Source: Candidatus Nitrosopumilus sp. (GTDB taxonomy: Archaea; Thermoproteota; Nitrososphaeria; Nitrososphaerales; Nitrosopumilaceae). From it: 35,562 bases of DNA. The DNA lies in NCBI GenBank assembly GCA_029263475.1, contig JAJCXK010000061.1, positions 1 to 35,562 of the forward strand. Direction: 5' to 3'. Below are positions 1 through 6,938 of the stretch, in pieces; within the stretch, counting starts at the first letter, position 1, and each line of letters begins with the position of its first letter. The position numbers were made by a program, and so were the translations under genes. Under the pieces are notes generated by a model. The model saw only the letters and a program-made list of their open reading frames with translations, was not told the origin of the DNA and ran no database searches.

Positions 1-122
1 ACATCATCAAAATACCTATGACCAAAAAGAATCCCTTCTCCCACCAGGAATATCGTACTCAATAAAAACAGGTGAAAACCTGCAATTGCAGAACAGCCTG
101 TCTTTGCAGTCTTGTTGTTCAT
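1..122 (-). CDS. Membrane protein, N-terminal part only
   Basis: The reading frame opens with ATG at 122 and runs off the left edge after about 40 codons. After a short polar start (MNNKTAKTG) comes a hydrophobic stretch (roughly residues 11-36) typical of a signal anchor or first membrane helix. An AT-rich TATA-like element lies near 148-156, about 28 nt upstream, which fits a leaderless start. No family can be named from this fragment. Confidence 0.6.
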   Translation of the reverse strand, partial: MNNKTAKTGCSAIAGFHLFLLSTIFLVGEGILFGHRYFDD

Positions 123-242
123 GATTTAACTAAACACATGATGATGAATTCATAAGTTCTTCCAAGTTTTAGTAACATATTATTTGGAGTATGAGTCATT
201 TGGATTTTTTATTTATTTCAAGTTACACATCGATGAATTATT

Positions 243-770
243 TCAACCAGTAGTCAACAACCGTATTGCCCTTGCCAAGTCTCCATTAACTTCGATGAGT
301 GCATTTCTTGCCTTTTCCCTGTTAACACCTGCCTGTTGGGAAACAAGATCAATGTCTTCTTCAGAAAAAATATCTGTCTTAGGGACATACTCCGTTGAAT
401 TACCAGCATACCTTGCAACATTACTACGTACATTCTTTTTGAGAAAATCAAATGTCTTGTCCTCATGATTTACTATGTGAGATTCACAGTAGGGTCCTCT
501 GTGTGTTATGCAAAAGTGAGTGGCATGCTGCATGCATGCATCGCATTTTACAGGAGATTCCATCTGTGTCACATCAAATGCAATGTGTTTTCTAAAGTCA
601 AATGATTCACATTCATTTTCTCCACTGCCAACATGCATGTGGATGGGCATCATTTGCGGATTTGCATTGTTTTCTTCATCTTCCTTCTTTACCTTCTCAG
701 CATATGCCAAAGCTGATTCTCGGTTATCAAACACCCCGTAAATTCGAGACTCATTTTTTTTCTTTACCAT
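243..770 (-). CDS. B-box-like zinc finger protein with NAC-type UBA domain
   Basis: 175 residues from the ATG at 770; the frame can be extended four codons to a TTG at 782, but the ATG is preferred. Three parts are visible. The N-terminal 45 residues contain RIYGVFDNRESALAYAEK. The middle, about residues 76-102, has Cys and His spaced C-x2-C-x7-C-x2-H-x4-C-x2-H-x3-H, like a B-box or treble-clef zinc site. The last 40 residues (FSEEDIDLVSQQAGVNREKA, then NGDLARAIRLL) match the UBA domain at the C-terminus of archaeal alpha-NAC. The NAC beta-barrel itself is absent, so this is not alpha-NAC. A role as a ribosome- or protein-binding adaptor is inference. The domain calls are from motif reading only. 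Confidence 0.75.
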   Translation of the reverse strand: MVKKKNESRIYGVFDNRESALAYAEKVKKEDEENNANPQMMPIHMHVGSGENECESFDFRKHIAFDVTQMESPVKCDACMQHATHFCITHRGPYCESHIVNHEDKTFDFLKKNVRSNVARYAGNSTEYVPKTDIFSEEDIDLVSQQAGVNREKARNALIEVNGDLARAIRLLTTG

Positions 771-921
771 GGGTAAAATCAAACACCAGAAATGCCTGTC
801 TTGTTTGCATGATACGTGTGAAATTGATTCAAATTTACATTTTTAGCATAATTCCAATTGAAGTTTGATGGTTTTTTTGAGAATAGTGAACTTTCTAATT
901 TTTTTCCTAACTTTCAAGTTC

Positions 922-1012
922 CACATGGGTCTAGAAACCACCCATCTAACTATATCCCCCAACACGACGTGTTGGGGGATATAGTTAAGGAAGTAGTTTT
1001 CAGACCCACGTG
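922..1012. repeat. 91-bp nested inverted repeat (MITE-like hairpin)
   Basis: The core is a perfect 20-bp inverted repeat, 947-966 and 968-987, with one base between the arms. It is flanked by an outer inverted repeat, 922-938 versus 996-1012 (14 of 17 matches, CACRTGGGTCT at the tip). The whole unit could fold into one long hairpin. It lies between a convergent-looking remnant and the B-box gene. It could be a small non-autonomous transposon end pair or a bidirectional terminator. Confidence 0.7.
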
Positions 1013-1071
1013 TAATAACAAATTCTGGTGATTGTTCACTGAAATAATTGTGATTAATTCTCTTAAGGGTA

Positions 1072-1242
1072 TTGTCACTTGGATCAAATACTCTAAAACG
1101 TCTAGGTGGTCATTATTGCCTCTCAAAAACCAATTACAATTATGGAATTATTGCTGAAGTTGGAGACAGGTACACGATTGATGAGTTAAAGAAGAGTTAT
1201 GGGCAGATACTTCCTGAAAAAATCTCAGATACAATAAATTAA
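1072..1242 (+). CDS. Short hypothetical protein or gene remnant
   Basis: A frame without ATG, open from 1054 to a TAA at 1242; the TTG at 1072 would give 56 residues. The composition looks coding (YNYGIIAEVGDRYTIDELKK). It starts close to the end of the hairpin element and is convergent with the next gene. It may be the 3' remnant of a larger gene cut by the repeat. No family recognised. Confidence 0.3.
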   Translation: MSLGSNTLKRLGGHYCLSKTNYNYGIIAEVGDRYTIDELKKSYGQILPEKISDTIN

Positions 1243-1244
1243 AA

Positions 1245-1846
1245 TTAAATGATTTTTTGCCATTGTAGAAATTTTAATACATCTAATGGTGGAATAAATA
1301 AAACCAAATTAGAATTACCTACATCTTTGGAATATAATTTTATTTCACTCACTACGCCATCTACCGGTTCTCTTGCAGAAACTACTAAAATGTAATCTGG
1401 ATGAGTACGATATGCTTTTGTAATCTGATATGAGGTGTCTTTCCATCTAACTTTTCCAGATAAACTATTGTAACGTTTTACTACAACAGTAAAACCAAAA
1501 CCTCGACCATTAATTTTCATTTCAAAATGTTCTAAATCAACTACTTCTAAAGGACTGTCTTTTCCTCTTTGTGTCATTGATGTTGCATTTTTCTCTCTTA
1601 ATGCATCTCTTAGGGTAGTCTGAATAATCGCTTCTTCTATTCTTAACTTGTCTTGTAGTTCTTTGACATCATTATCATGTATTTTAAGAAGTTCTGGAAA
1701 AATGTCTGTAAATCTACAAACAAGGATAGAATATTTTACATGCGAGGTCTTTTATCAGGTGCATCAACCATAATCCAATGCAATGCCACGGAATACATCA
1801 GATAACGAATAATCCATGATGCATGCTCCTCATCTTTGAGGATCAA
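1245..1846 (-). pseudogene. Hypothetical ~200-residue protein split by a -1 frameshift
   Basis: Two overlapping frames appear to belong to one gene. Frame 1 starts at TTG 1846, with an AT-rich TATA-like element near 1863-1876, and reads 36 residues (HASWIIRYLMYSVALHWIM) to a TAA at 1736. Frame 2 is open from 1751 to 1245 and reads on as KYSILVCRFTDIFPELLK, a predicted helical stretch, then a beta-rich C-terminal part. Frame 2 has no standard start codon before the ATG at 1577, so the ATG alone would discard 58 coding-looking codons. A -1 slip at the AAAA run near 1750-1753 joins the two. This may be a real frameshift, a sequencing error or, less likely, programmed slippage. No family recognised. 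Confidence 0.55.
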
Positions 1847-1899
1847 TTAGTCACATTCAAAAAAATTAATAAATCATCAATTAAACTTCATTTCAAAAA

Positions 1900-2889
1900 T
1901 CAGTCTTCAAAAAATCTAGAAATTTTCTTACTATGCTTTTTTTGCAACAGTTTTTGAACATTGCTCCATTTTCTTCTTACAAAAGGAGGAAGATCTTTGG
2001 AAGGATATAGTTTCATAAACGCCTCCAAGTATTCTGCAGTCTTTGGATTTGCTGCGTTGCCAGACCCCGGATAGAATGTTTTTCCAGACTTGCTCTGCAC
2101 ATTGAATTCTTTGTTGAGATTTTGTATCTCCTCAAATCTTTCTTTTCTTGCAACAACAGATGCTGCCTGGCATGCAGTGTATTTTTCATCAGCCTTGTGT
2201 TCAACAACTACGACATTTCCTCCAGACTTGAGATTTTCCAAAAATAATTTCAAGCCCCTTTTAATGCCATAATCATCAATTATTACGCATAGTTTTTCCT
2301 TTCCAGAGATTACGCCACTTAGCAATTCTTCATATTTTTGATCAAGTAGTGTATTTTTGCTGGTCTCATCAATTTCTGATGCCCCACATTTTATCTTAGA
2401 AACTTCACAGTATTTTTTGATTTTATTGTATTTTTCAAGTATTTCATACTCGTTAAGCCCCTTGATATCATTAGTATCAAGAATTCGTTCAAGGTTTTTC
2501 ATATTTTCAGCCTCAACAATCACACATCCTAAAAACATGGACCCAAAAGTCTCACCTGCACCGGACTCATCACAGCCTACAAAAAATTTTACATCAGATG
2601 TAATCGCACCTGGTTTTTGCCTAATTTCATCAAGCGTATTTAATGAGAAGTTCGTATCCAGTTCAAGAATCAATTTTGCATATGCTTTGTTTGTGGGACT
2701 GGACTGAAAAAGCAATTTTCCCTTGGTGTAGTAATGTGCTTTGATAAATTCAGATGAAATGACAAAGGACTCTTTTAGTCCATGTGAAGATTTCTCCAAA
2801 ACCTGAATTTCATGTTTTAGCCTGATGAAATCTTTAATTTCTTGATAAACAGAGGGCGATATATTTTTGAATGTATGATATGAGTTCAA
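1900..2889 (-). CDS. rnhC: Ribonuclease HIII
   Basis: Endonuclease that cuts the RNA strand of RNA-DNA hybrids. It is 329 residues long, much longer than RNase HII. The N-terminal ~95 residues contain YYTKGKLLFQSSPTNKAY, matching the TBP-like substrate-binding domain of RNase HIII. The catalytic domain has GCDESGAGETFGS (D107, E108), VIIDDYG (D205/D206) and HKADEKY (D234), so the four acidic positions are intact, followed by AASVVARKERFEEI and GSGNAANPKTAEYL. The start is a TTG at 2889 with a TATA-like stretch about 28 nt upstream (near 2915-2923), so probably leaderless. RNase HIII is mostly known from bacteria and is sporadic in archaea. Family call is confident; HIII rather than HII rests on the N-terminal domain. 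Confidence 0.88.
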   Translation of the reverse strand: MNSYHTFKNISPSVYQEIKDFIRLKHEIQVLEKSSHGLKESFVISSEFIKAHYYTKGKLLFQSSPTNKAYAKLILELDTNFSLNTLDEIRQKPGAITSDVKFFVGCDESGAGETFGSMFLGCVIVEAENMKNLERILDTNDIKGLNEYEILEKYNKIKKYCEVSKIKCGASEIDETSKNTLLDQKYEELLSGVISGKEKLCVIIDDYGIKRGLKLFLENLKSGGNVVVVEHKADEKYTACQAASVVARKERFEEIQNLNKEFNVQSKSGKTFYPGSGNAANPKTAEYLEAFMKLYPSKDLPPFVRRKWSNVQKLLQKKHSKKISRFFED

Positions 2890-3263
2890 TTATTCCACTA
2901 TTGGCAGAGCAGTTTTTAATATTAATCTGCACCATGACGAAGGATTGATCGTATATCAAAATACTTGAAAGGTTTGTCATGAAGGTAGGATAATTCTCGT
3001 ATTCAATTATTTGTAAGGTTTTAAAATAATGGTATCGCATTTTAGACGTAATTTCATAAATACATACATTTAGAAATTTTTAGGCATAGATGAGAGCCTG
3101 ACAATTTGTATCTATAACCAAAAACAACGAATCATAATTTCAACACTGAAGATATGTGAACTAAAAACAGAATTCATGACTATTTCACAAAATTAAACTA
3201 TACAAAATCTATCAATAATAACAATTTTTAAAATTTAACACCATTTGGAAAAGAGAATGAATG
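2890..3263. other. Intergenic region, AT-rich
   Basis: Promoter side of the RNase HIII gene (TATA-like stretch near 2915-2923) and downstream side of the microprotein chain. The remainder is very AT-rich. I see no convincing gene, RNA or repeat. Confidence 0.5.
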
Positions 3264-3335
3264 TTAAAAAAACACGTGCTTATTTGTTTTCAAATATGCA
3301 GTAATACCCATCATCCACCAAAAACCACTTTTCAT
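3264..3335 (-). CDS. Microprotein 5 of operon A (23 aa)
   Basis: Starts with an ATG that shares the ATGA overlap with the stop of the preceding ORF and reads MKSGFWWMMGITAYLK to a TAA at 3264. It is the last member of a chain of five ORFs. Support comes only from the repeated start/stop coupling, so this is tentative. Confidence 0.35.
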   Translation of the reverse strand: MKSGFWWMMGITAYLKTNKHVFF

Positions 3336-3442
3336 CTTAAAATTTTGATTCCAGACATGATTAAACCAATCCCATTAGTCCATACAGAATTAATTCTGTA
3401 CATACCCACTTGTTTTGAAATCAAAGTAACATTTCCAATCAT
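3332..3442 (-). CDS. Microprotein 4 of operon A (36 aa)
   Basis: Its ATG overlaps the stop of microprotein 3 as ATGA (3439-3442), and its stop overlaps the start of microprotein 5 in the same way. The sequence (MIGNVTLISKQVGMYRINS at the start) matches no family I know. Overlap on both sides suggests translational coupling, but coding is not proven. Confidence 0.4.
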   Translation of the reverse strand: MIGNVTLISKQVGMYRINSVWTNGIGLIMSGIKILR

Positions 3443-3522
3443 GTTCCATCTTCAGCAGCAATCCAAAGTACCCCACTGGTAAATATCAATCCTAACACTA
3501 AAAATATCAAAGACGTATCCAT
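3439..3522 (-). CDS. Single-helix membrane microprotein 3 of operon A (27 aa)
   Basis: MDTSLIFLVLGLIFTSGV and a short acidic tail: essentially one transmembrane helix. It starts 2 nt after the stop of microprotein 2 (TAG-AG-ATG). The junction sequence and the M-D-x-S opening recur before the membrane microprotein at 12194-12289, which supports real coding. Confidence 0.6.
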   Translation of the reverse strand: MDTSLIFLVLGLIFTSGVLWIAAEDGT

Positions 3523-3524
3523 CT

Positions 3525-3647
3525 CTAATCAATCCACTTCAAACGTCTTGAACCTGAAATCATCTGTTTTAGAAATCCTTTATGATCACCTGTCTTTTTT
3601 GTATGCAGAGTCAGATCTGATTGTATTATCATACTTACTGAGCGCAT
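3525..3647 (-). CDS. Conserved 40-residue basic microprotein (operon A copy)
   Basis: 40 residues with core T-K-K, K-x-F-x-K-Q-M-I and R-x-L-x-W. It begins 6 nt after the stop of the zinc-ribbon gene. An ORF at 12372-12494 has exactly the same length and aligns without gaps at 16 of 40 identities, so selection on the protein is likely. Basic and probably helical; nucleic-acid binding is only a guess. No known family. Confidence 0.65.
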   Translation of the reverse strand: MRSVSMIIQSDLTLHTKKTGDHKGFLKQMISGSRRLKWID

Positions 3648-3653
3648 GTCTAT

Positions 3654-3887
3654 TCAGTTCCACTCGTCATTACCGCATTCATGACATCTAATTCTTTTTG
3701 TCACGTAACGCCCCATAACTTGTATCCTTTGCGAATTACAATTGCCACATCTGTTTACAATTATCTCTTCAAATTCATTAACATCCAAGTCATATGAATA
3801 ATGATCTCTTTGCTCAGTTCCAGTTCCAGTTTTGTCCAAAAACTCTCGACTTGTCTTTGAGTTGTTTTGCATTACTTGTGTTTTCAT
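3654..3887 (-). CDS. Zinc-ribbon microprotein, first gene of operon A (77 aa)
   Basis: The C-terminal half carries a four-cysteine zinc ribbon (RCGNCNSQRI, then RCHECGND). The N-terminal half (MKTQ, NSK, EF.DK.G.G, DLD.NEFE) is related to the ribbon-less protein at 12494-12622. The ATG lies about 28 nt after a TATA element (CTTATATGAT on this strand), so a leaderless start is likely. It leads the microprotein chain running to 3264. Confidence 0.75.
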   Translation of the reverse strand: MKTQVMQNNSKTSREFLDKTGTGTEQRDHYSYDLDVNEFEEIIVNRCGNCNSQRIQVMGRYVTKRIRCHECGNDEWN

Positions 3888-3946
3888 GACTACATTTTGT
3901 CATTTTATCATATAAGACAGCGGATATGTCATATATGAAATATATG
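3884..3946. promoter_or_regulatory. Divergent promoter/operator block, copy A
   Basis: It holds the TATA element of the zinc-ribbon gene on the minus strand and a TATA-like AAATATATG (3938-3946) about 28 nt before the TTG of the plus-strand regulator. It contains an inverted repeat, CATATAT-GAA-ATATATG. The 63-bp block is 56/63 identical to 12619-12681, more similar than the proteins it precedes. Autoregulation by the adjacent ribbon-helix-helix-like protein is inferred. Confidence 0.6.
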
Positions 3947-3971
3947 CCAGATGCATCATATGTAACACATC

Positions 3972-4493
3972 TTGAAAAAGCACTACCAATTTACCCTTGA
4001 CGAGGAAGAAGCTGAGATATTTGACAAGCTCGTAGAGGATGGTGGGGAGATAACTGCATCTCAGATGACAAGGGAAATCATGAAAAGATATCTTAGATTC
4101 AGGAGAACCAAGACCCAAAGAGGAGACATCACCATATCCAAAACTCTACTCAGATCACGACATAACGGAATCAAGAAGACCGAGATTTCCAGGATAGCAG
4201 AAGAGGATGCCACATATGTCATAGAACAGATGAAAATTCAAGAAAAAAAGCTTACTCCAGAAGAGGTTCTGAAACGAATAACAGAATGGAACAAGGAAAG
4301 CAAAATGGAACTGGAGGTTCAGACACCAGGTAACAGAATCATCGTGTCAAATATGCACAGTCTTGGCGAACGATGGTCAGAGATTCAGTGCAAGATGTAT
4401 TGCAAAATGTTTGAGATTATCCGATGCACAACAGTGTCAAAAGAATATACAGATAATACATTCTCATTTGAAGTGATAAAGGATCATGACTAA
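3972..4493 (+). CDS. Ribbon-helix-helix-like transcriptional regulator
   Basis: 173 residues from a TTG start; no in-frame ATG lies upstream, and a TATA-like element is 28 nt before it. Residues 1-45 (HYQFTLDEEEAEIFDKLVED, then SQMTREIMKRYLRFRR) have the short strand plus two helices of a ribbon-helix-helix or MetJ/Arc-like DNA-binding domain. The rest is helical and acidic/basic with a Cys-containing C-terminal part (CKMYCKMF). It is divergent from the microprotein chain with an inverted repeat between them, so it may control that operon and itself. Its 3' end overlaps the next gene by 8 nt. Fold call is tentative. Confidence 0.6.
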   Translation: MKKHYQFTLDEEEAEIFDKLVEDGGEITASQMTREIMKRYLRFRRTKTQRGDITISKTLLRSRHNGIKKTEISRIAEEDATYVIEQMKIQEKKLTPEEVLKRITEWNKESKMELEVQTPGNRIIVSNMHSLGERWSEIQCKMYCKMFEIIRCTTVSKEYTDNTFSFEVIKDHD

Positions 4494-4881
4494 GCAACAA
4501 ATAGTGGTGCGCGAGGTGGTATTGCTTGTACTACTATATGCAGGAATCATTGCAGCAACAGTTCCAATTGTCTTCGGATTCATAAATTATTATGGTGAGA
4601 CAGACAGGCAAATGAATTCTGACCATGGCGGTGTTGATCCTTACAAGGCTGCCCAGATGCACGTGGCCAACGGAGAACTCAGCAAGGCACTTGTAACATA
4701 CACCAAGATAATTGACAAAGATGATTCAGGCAGTGAAGAGAACGCATGGCATGAGAAAGGCAAGATTCTTGTCAGGCTCGGATACTGTAACGAGGCAATG
4801 AATCACTATTCCAACTACGTTTACAAGTTTACGGATTCCGCCCGTGCAGACAACGGATTCCAACAAGCCAAGCAGTGCTGA
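4486..4881 (+). CDS. Membrane-anchored TPR protein
   Basis: 131 residues. One N-terminal membrane helix (about residues 9-36) is followed by a soluble part with TPR-like helices: YKAAQMHVANGELSKALVTY, AWHEKGKILVRLGYCNEAMN, and a third half repeat. The ATG lies inside the end of the regulator gene (8-nt overlap), so the two are probably co-translated. TPR units usually serve as protein-binding scaffolds; the partner is unknown. Confidence 0.7.
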   Translation: MTKQQIVVREVVLLVLLYAGIIAATVPIVFGFINYYGETDRQMNSDHGGVDPYKAAQMHVANGELSKALVTYTKIIDKDDSGSEENAWHEKGKILVRLGYCNEAMNHYSNYVYKFTDSARADNGFQQAKQC

Positions 4882-4966
4882 CTAGGATCAAGTCAACATT
4901 CAATCAATGATGAAAAAGGTATCGGATTAACCAGCTATACTTACTGTCCATTCTAAAGATATCATT

Positions 4967-5077
4967 TTGCATTACAACAAGTTTGCAACCATTACATCAT
5001 GTATTGTTTCGGAATATTTCTCAAATTGTAAAGGATGTGCATACTTCAGAGTAATTTGCCCGTTTGGCACAGGTTAG
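4967..5077 (+). CDS. Possible Cys-rich microprotein
   Basis: A TTG-started frame of 36 residues with a CxxC pair and two further Cys (SNCKGCAYFRVICPF). The same frame is open back to 4938 without ATG. It lies in the 318-nt gap between the TPR gene and trpE, which otherwise shows nothing. It could be a remnant. Confidence 0.25.
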   Translation: MHYNKFATITSCIVSEYFSNCKGCAYFRVICPFGTG

Positions 5078-5199
5078 AAACATCAGAGGATTAACTCGGA
5101 GATTTTTTTTTGAACGAATTTCAAACATGGAACGATCCTGACGTTGAGATAATTTGTCAGATTTTCAAATAAAGACACATCATATAGCATATAGATATT

Positions 5200-6549
5200 T
5201 TATTCTGATGCCTCTTTTAATGCCTGAAGCATTGCTCCTGCCTTATGTTCTGTTTCTTTAAACTCATTTTCTGCAATGGAATCGGATACTATTCCCGCGC
5301 CAGACTGTACAAATCCCTTATCCTTGTCGATAAAGATGCTTCTGATTGCAATTGCAAAGTCGCAACATCCATTGTAGGAGAAATAGCCTACTGCGCCGGC
5401 ATACGGACCCCTGGCTTCAGATTCCAATTCGTCAATTATTTCCATGGCCCTAACCTTGGGAGCTCCTGATACGGTCCCTGCCGGAAATACGGCCTGAAAC
5501 GCATCAAACATGTCATTTTCAGGTGCCAGATGTCCCACCACATGGCTTACTATGTGCTGAACGTGACTGAATCGTTTAATCTGCATTAGGGATTCCGGAT
5601 GCACTGTGCCATATTTGCATACCCTTCCAATATCATTTCTACCCAAGTCTACCAGCATCGTATGTTCTGCCAACTCTTTTTCATCATGAATTAATTCTTC
5701 AGATAATCGCTTGTTTTTTGCCTCATCATCGGTAATCTTTCTCGTACCAGCTATTGGGAATGTCTCCACCTTATCCCCAGTTATCCTTACCAACATCTCA
5801 GGTGATGCGCCAATTATGGTTTTGTTATCCTGCTTTAGATGATACATGTATGGAGACGGGTTTAATTCGCGTAGAGTTTTGTACAATGTCAAGTTATCTC
5901 CACGTGCATCAAATGCAAACTTTCTAGACAGTACAGCTTGAAAGATATCTCCGTCATGGATGTATTTTTTTGCCTTGTTTACAATCTCTGAGAATTCTTC
6001 TTTATTCATATTGGGTATGACTTCACTTGAGTGGAAATCGTCAAAGACATCTTCACTGATTTTTAATTCTTCAAACCTGTTCTTGTCATGATAAAAATAA
6101 AACAATTTCTTGCGTATGTTGTCATACAATATCCCATCGTCATAAATCCCAAACCCCATCAGAGGTTGTGGGGAATTGTGCGAATCCTCAATATTTTCGA
6201 CAAGTCGAATCGCGTCATAGTTTACCACTCCCACAGCACCTCCCAAGTATCGGTAGCTTTGATCATTTGATGTTCCTAGCAGTTTTTTTAACTCTGAAAA
6301 CGGATCTGTTGTTTGTATTACTTTTGTTTTTTTATCTTCAATGATTTCCACTCTATCCGAATATCCCCGGAGAATTATTTTTGGATCAAATCCCATCACG
6401 GACGTTTCGGATAAAACCTCCGGACCGGTCAAGGATTCAAAAAGAAATGAATGGGAGTAGTTCCTAGAAATTTTGTTGTAAATTTGAAATTGGTTCTCAG
6501 ATAAATCTAGAGGTATTACCTTTGCTTGAGAGTTGCCAAAGACGTCCAC
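5200..6549 (-). CDS. trpE: Anthranilate synthase component I
   Basis: 449 residues, full length. It converts chorismate to anthranilate with ammonia supplied by the TrpG amidotransferase, the first step of tryptophan synthesis. Family motifs are present: GASPEML (247-253), IAGTR (266-270), DLGRND (301-306), FPAGTVSGAPK (355-365) and the C-terminal QSGAGIV. LFES at 36-39 corresponds to the LLES element that binds tryptophan for feedback inhibition. No trpG or other trp gene is adjacent, which is unusual. The related PabB is the main alternative; the LLES-like element and overall match favour TrpE. Its upstream region faces two inverted repeats at 6632-6665. Confidence 0.88.
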   Translation of the reverse strand: MDVFGNSQAKVIPLDLSENQFQIYNKISRNYSHSFLFESLTGPEVLSETSVMGFDPKIILRGYSDRVEIIEDKKTKVIQTTDPFSELKKLLGTSNDQSYRYLGGAVGVVNYDAIRLVENIEDSHNSPQPLMGFGIYDDGILYDNIRKKLFYFYHDKNRFEELKISEDVFDDFHSSEVIPNMNKEEFSEIVNKAKKYIHDGDIFQAVLSRKFAFDARGDNLTLYKTLRELNPSPYMYHLKQDNKTIIGASPEMLVRITGDKVETFPIAGTRKITDDEAKNKRLSEELIHDEKELAEHTMLVDLGRNDIGRVCKYGTVHPESLMQIKRFSHVQHIVSHVVGHLAPENDMFDAFQAVFPAGTVSGAPKVRAMEIIDELESEARGPYAGAVGYFSYNGCCDFAIAIRSIFIDKDKGFVQSGAGIVSDSIAENEFKETEHKAGAMLQALKEASE

Positions 6550-6631
6550 CCATAAACGAAATTCTTGCCGTTTATTATTTAAATTGATAAGACAATTTCG
6601 TTAGCAGTATTTTTGGTCAAAATGTGCAACA

Positions 6632-6676
6632 AATCAGGCATAATCTGATTACCGTATGGTACGGTACCTTTATATC
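6632..6676. promoter_or_regulatory. Two inverted repeats and TATA box upstream of the 6701 gene
   Basis: AATCAG-7-CTGATT (6632-6650) is followed at once by ACCGTA-3-TACGGT (6651-6665) and then TTTATATC (6669-6676), about 28 nt before the ATG at 6701. The second palindrome abuts the TATA element where a repressor would block transcription factor B. trpE starts 100 nt away on the other strand, so either gene could be controlled. Confidence 0.55.
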
Positions 6677-6700
6677 GTATTTGGATCCATCATAATTACC

Positions 6701-6889
6701 ATGCAGGGGGTAAAGCAAGGAATCATGCAGGATATGCAGATTCTTAAAAAAACACATGATACTCAATCTTCTGTTTCAAGCGTTGAGTGCTATGTTTGTG
6801 GAAAAGGATTACGAGACGGTCATGCCATATCTGCAAAAACACTGCCAAATGGAATAGTTCTATTTTGTGATGTTCATTATTCATTATAA
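6701..6889 (+). CDS. Small zinc-binding protein
   Basis: 62 residues from the ATG at 6701. The frame opens 45 nt earlier, but the TATA box at 6669-6676 places the transcript start at about 6700, so the downstream ATG is chosen. The C-terminal part has a likely zinc site, CYVCGKGLRDGHAIS then LFCDVHY (C-x2-C, later C-x2-H). No known family name. Operator-like palindromes sit just upstream. Confidence 0.65.
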   Translation: MQGVKQGIMQDMQILKKTHDTQSSVSSVECYVCGKGLRDGHAISAKTLPNGIVLFCDVHYSL

Positions 6890-6938
6890 TGAATTTCCAA
6901 CATTCATTATGTGCAGAATATAAAACGAATTTAACATC

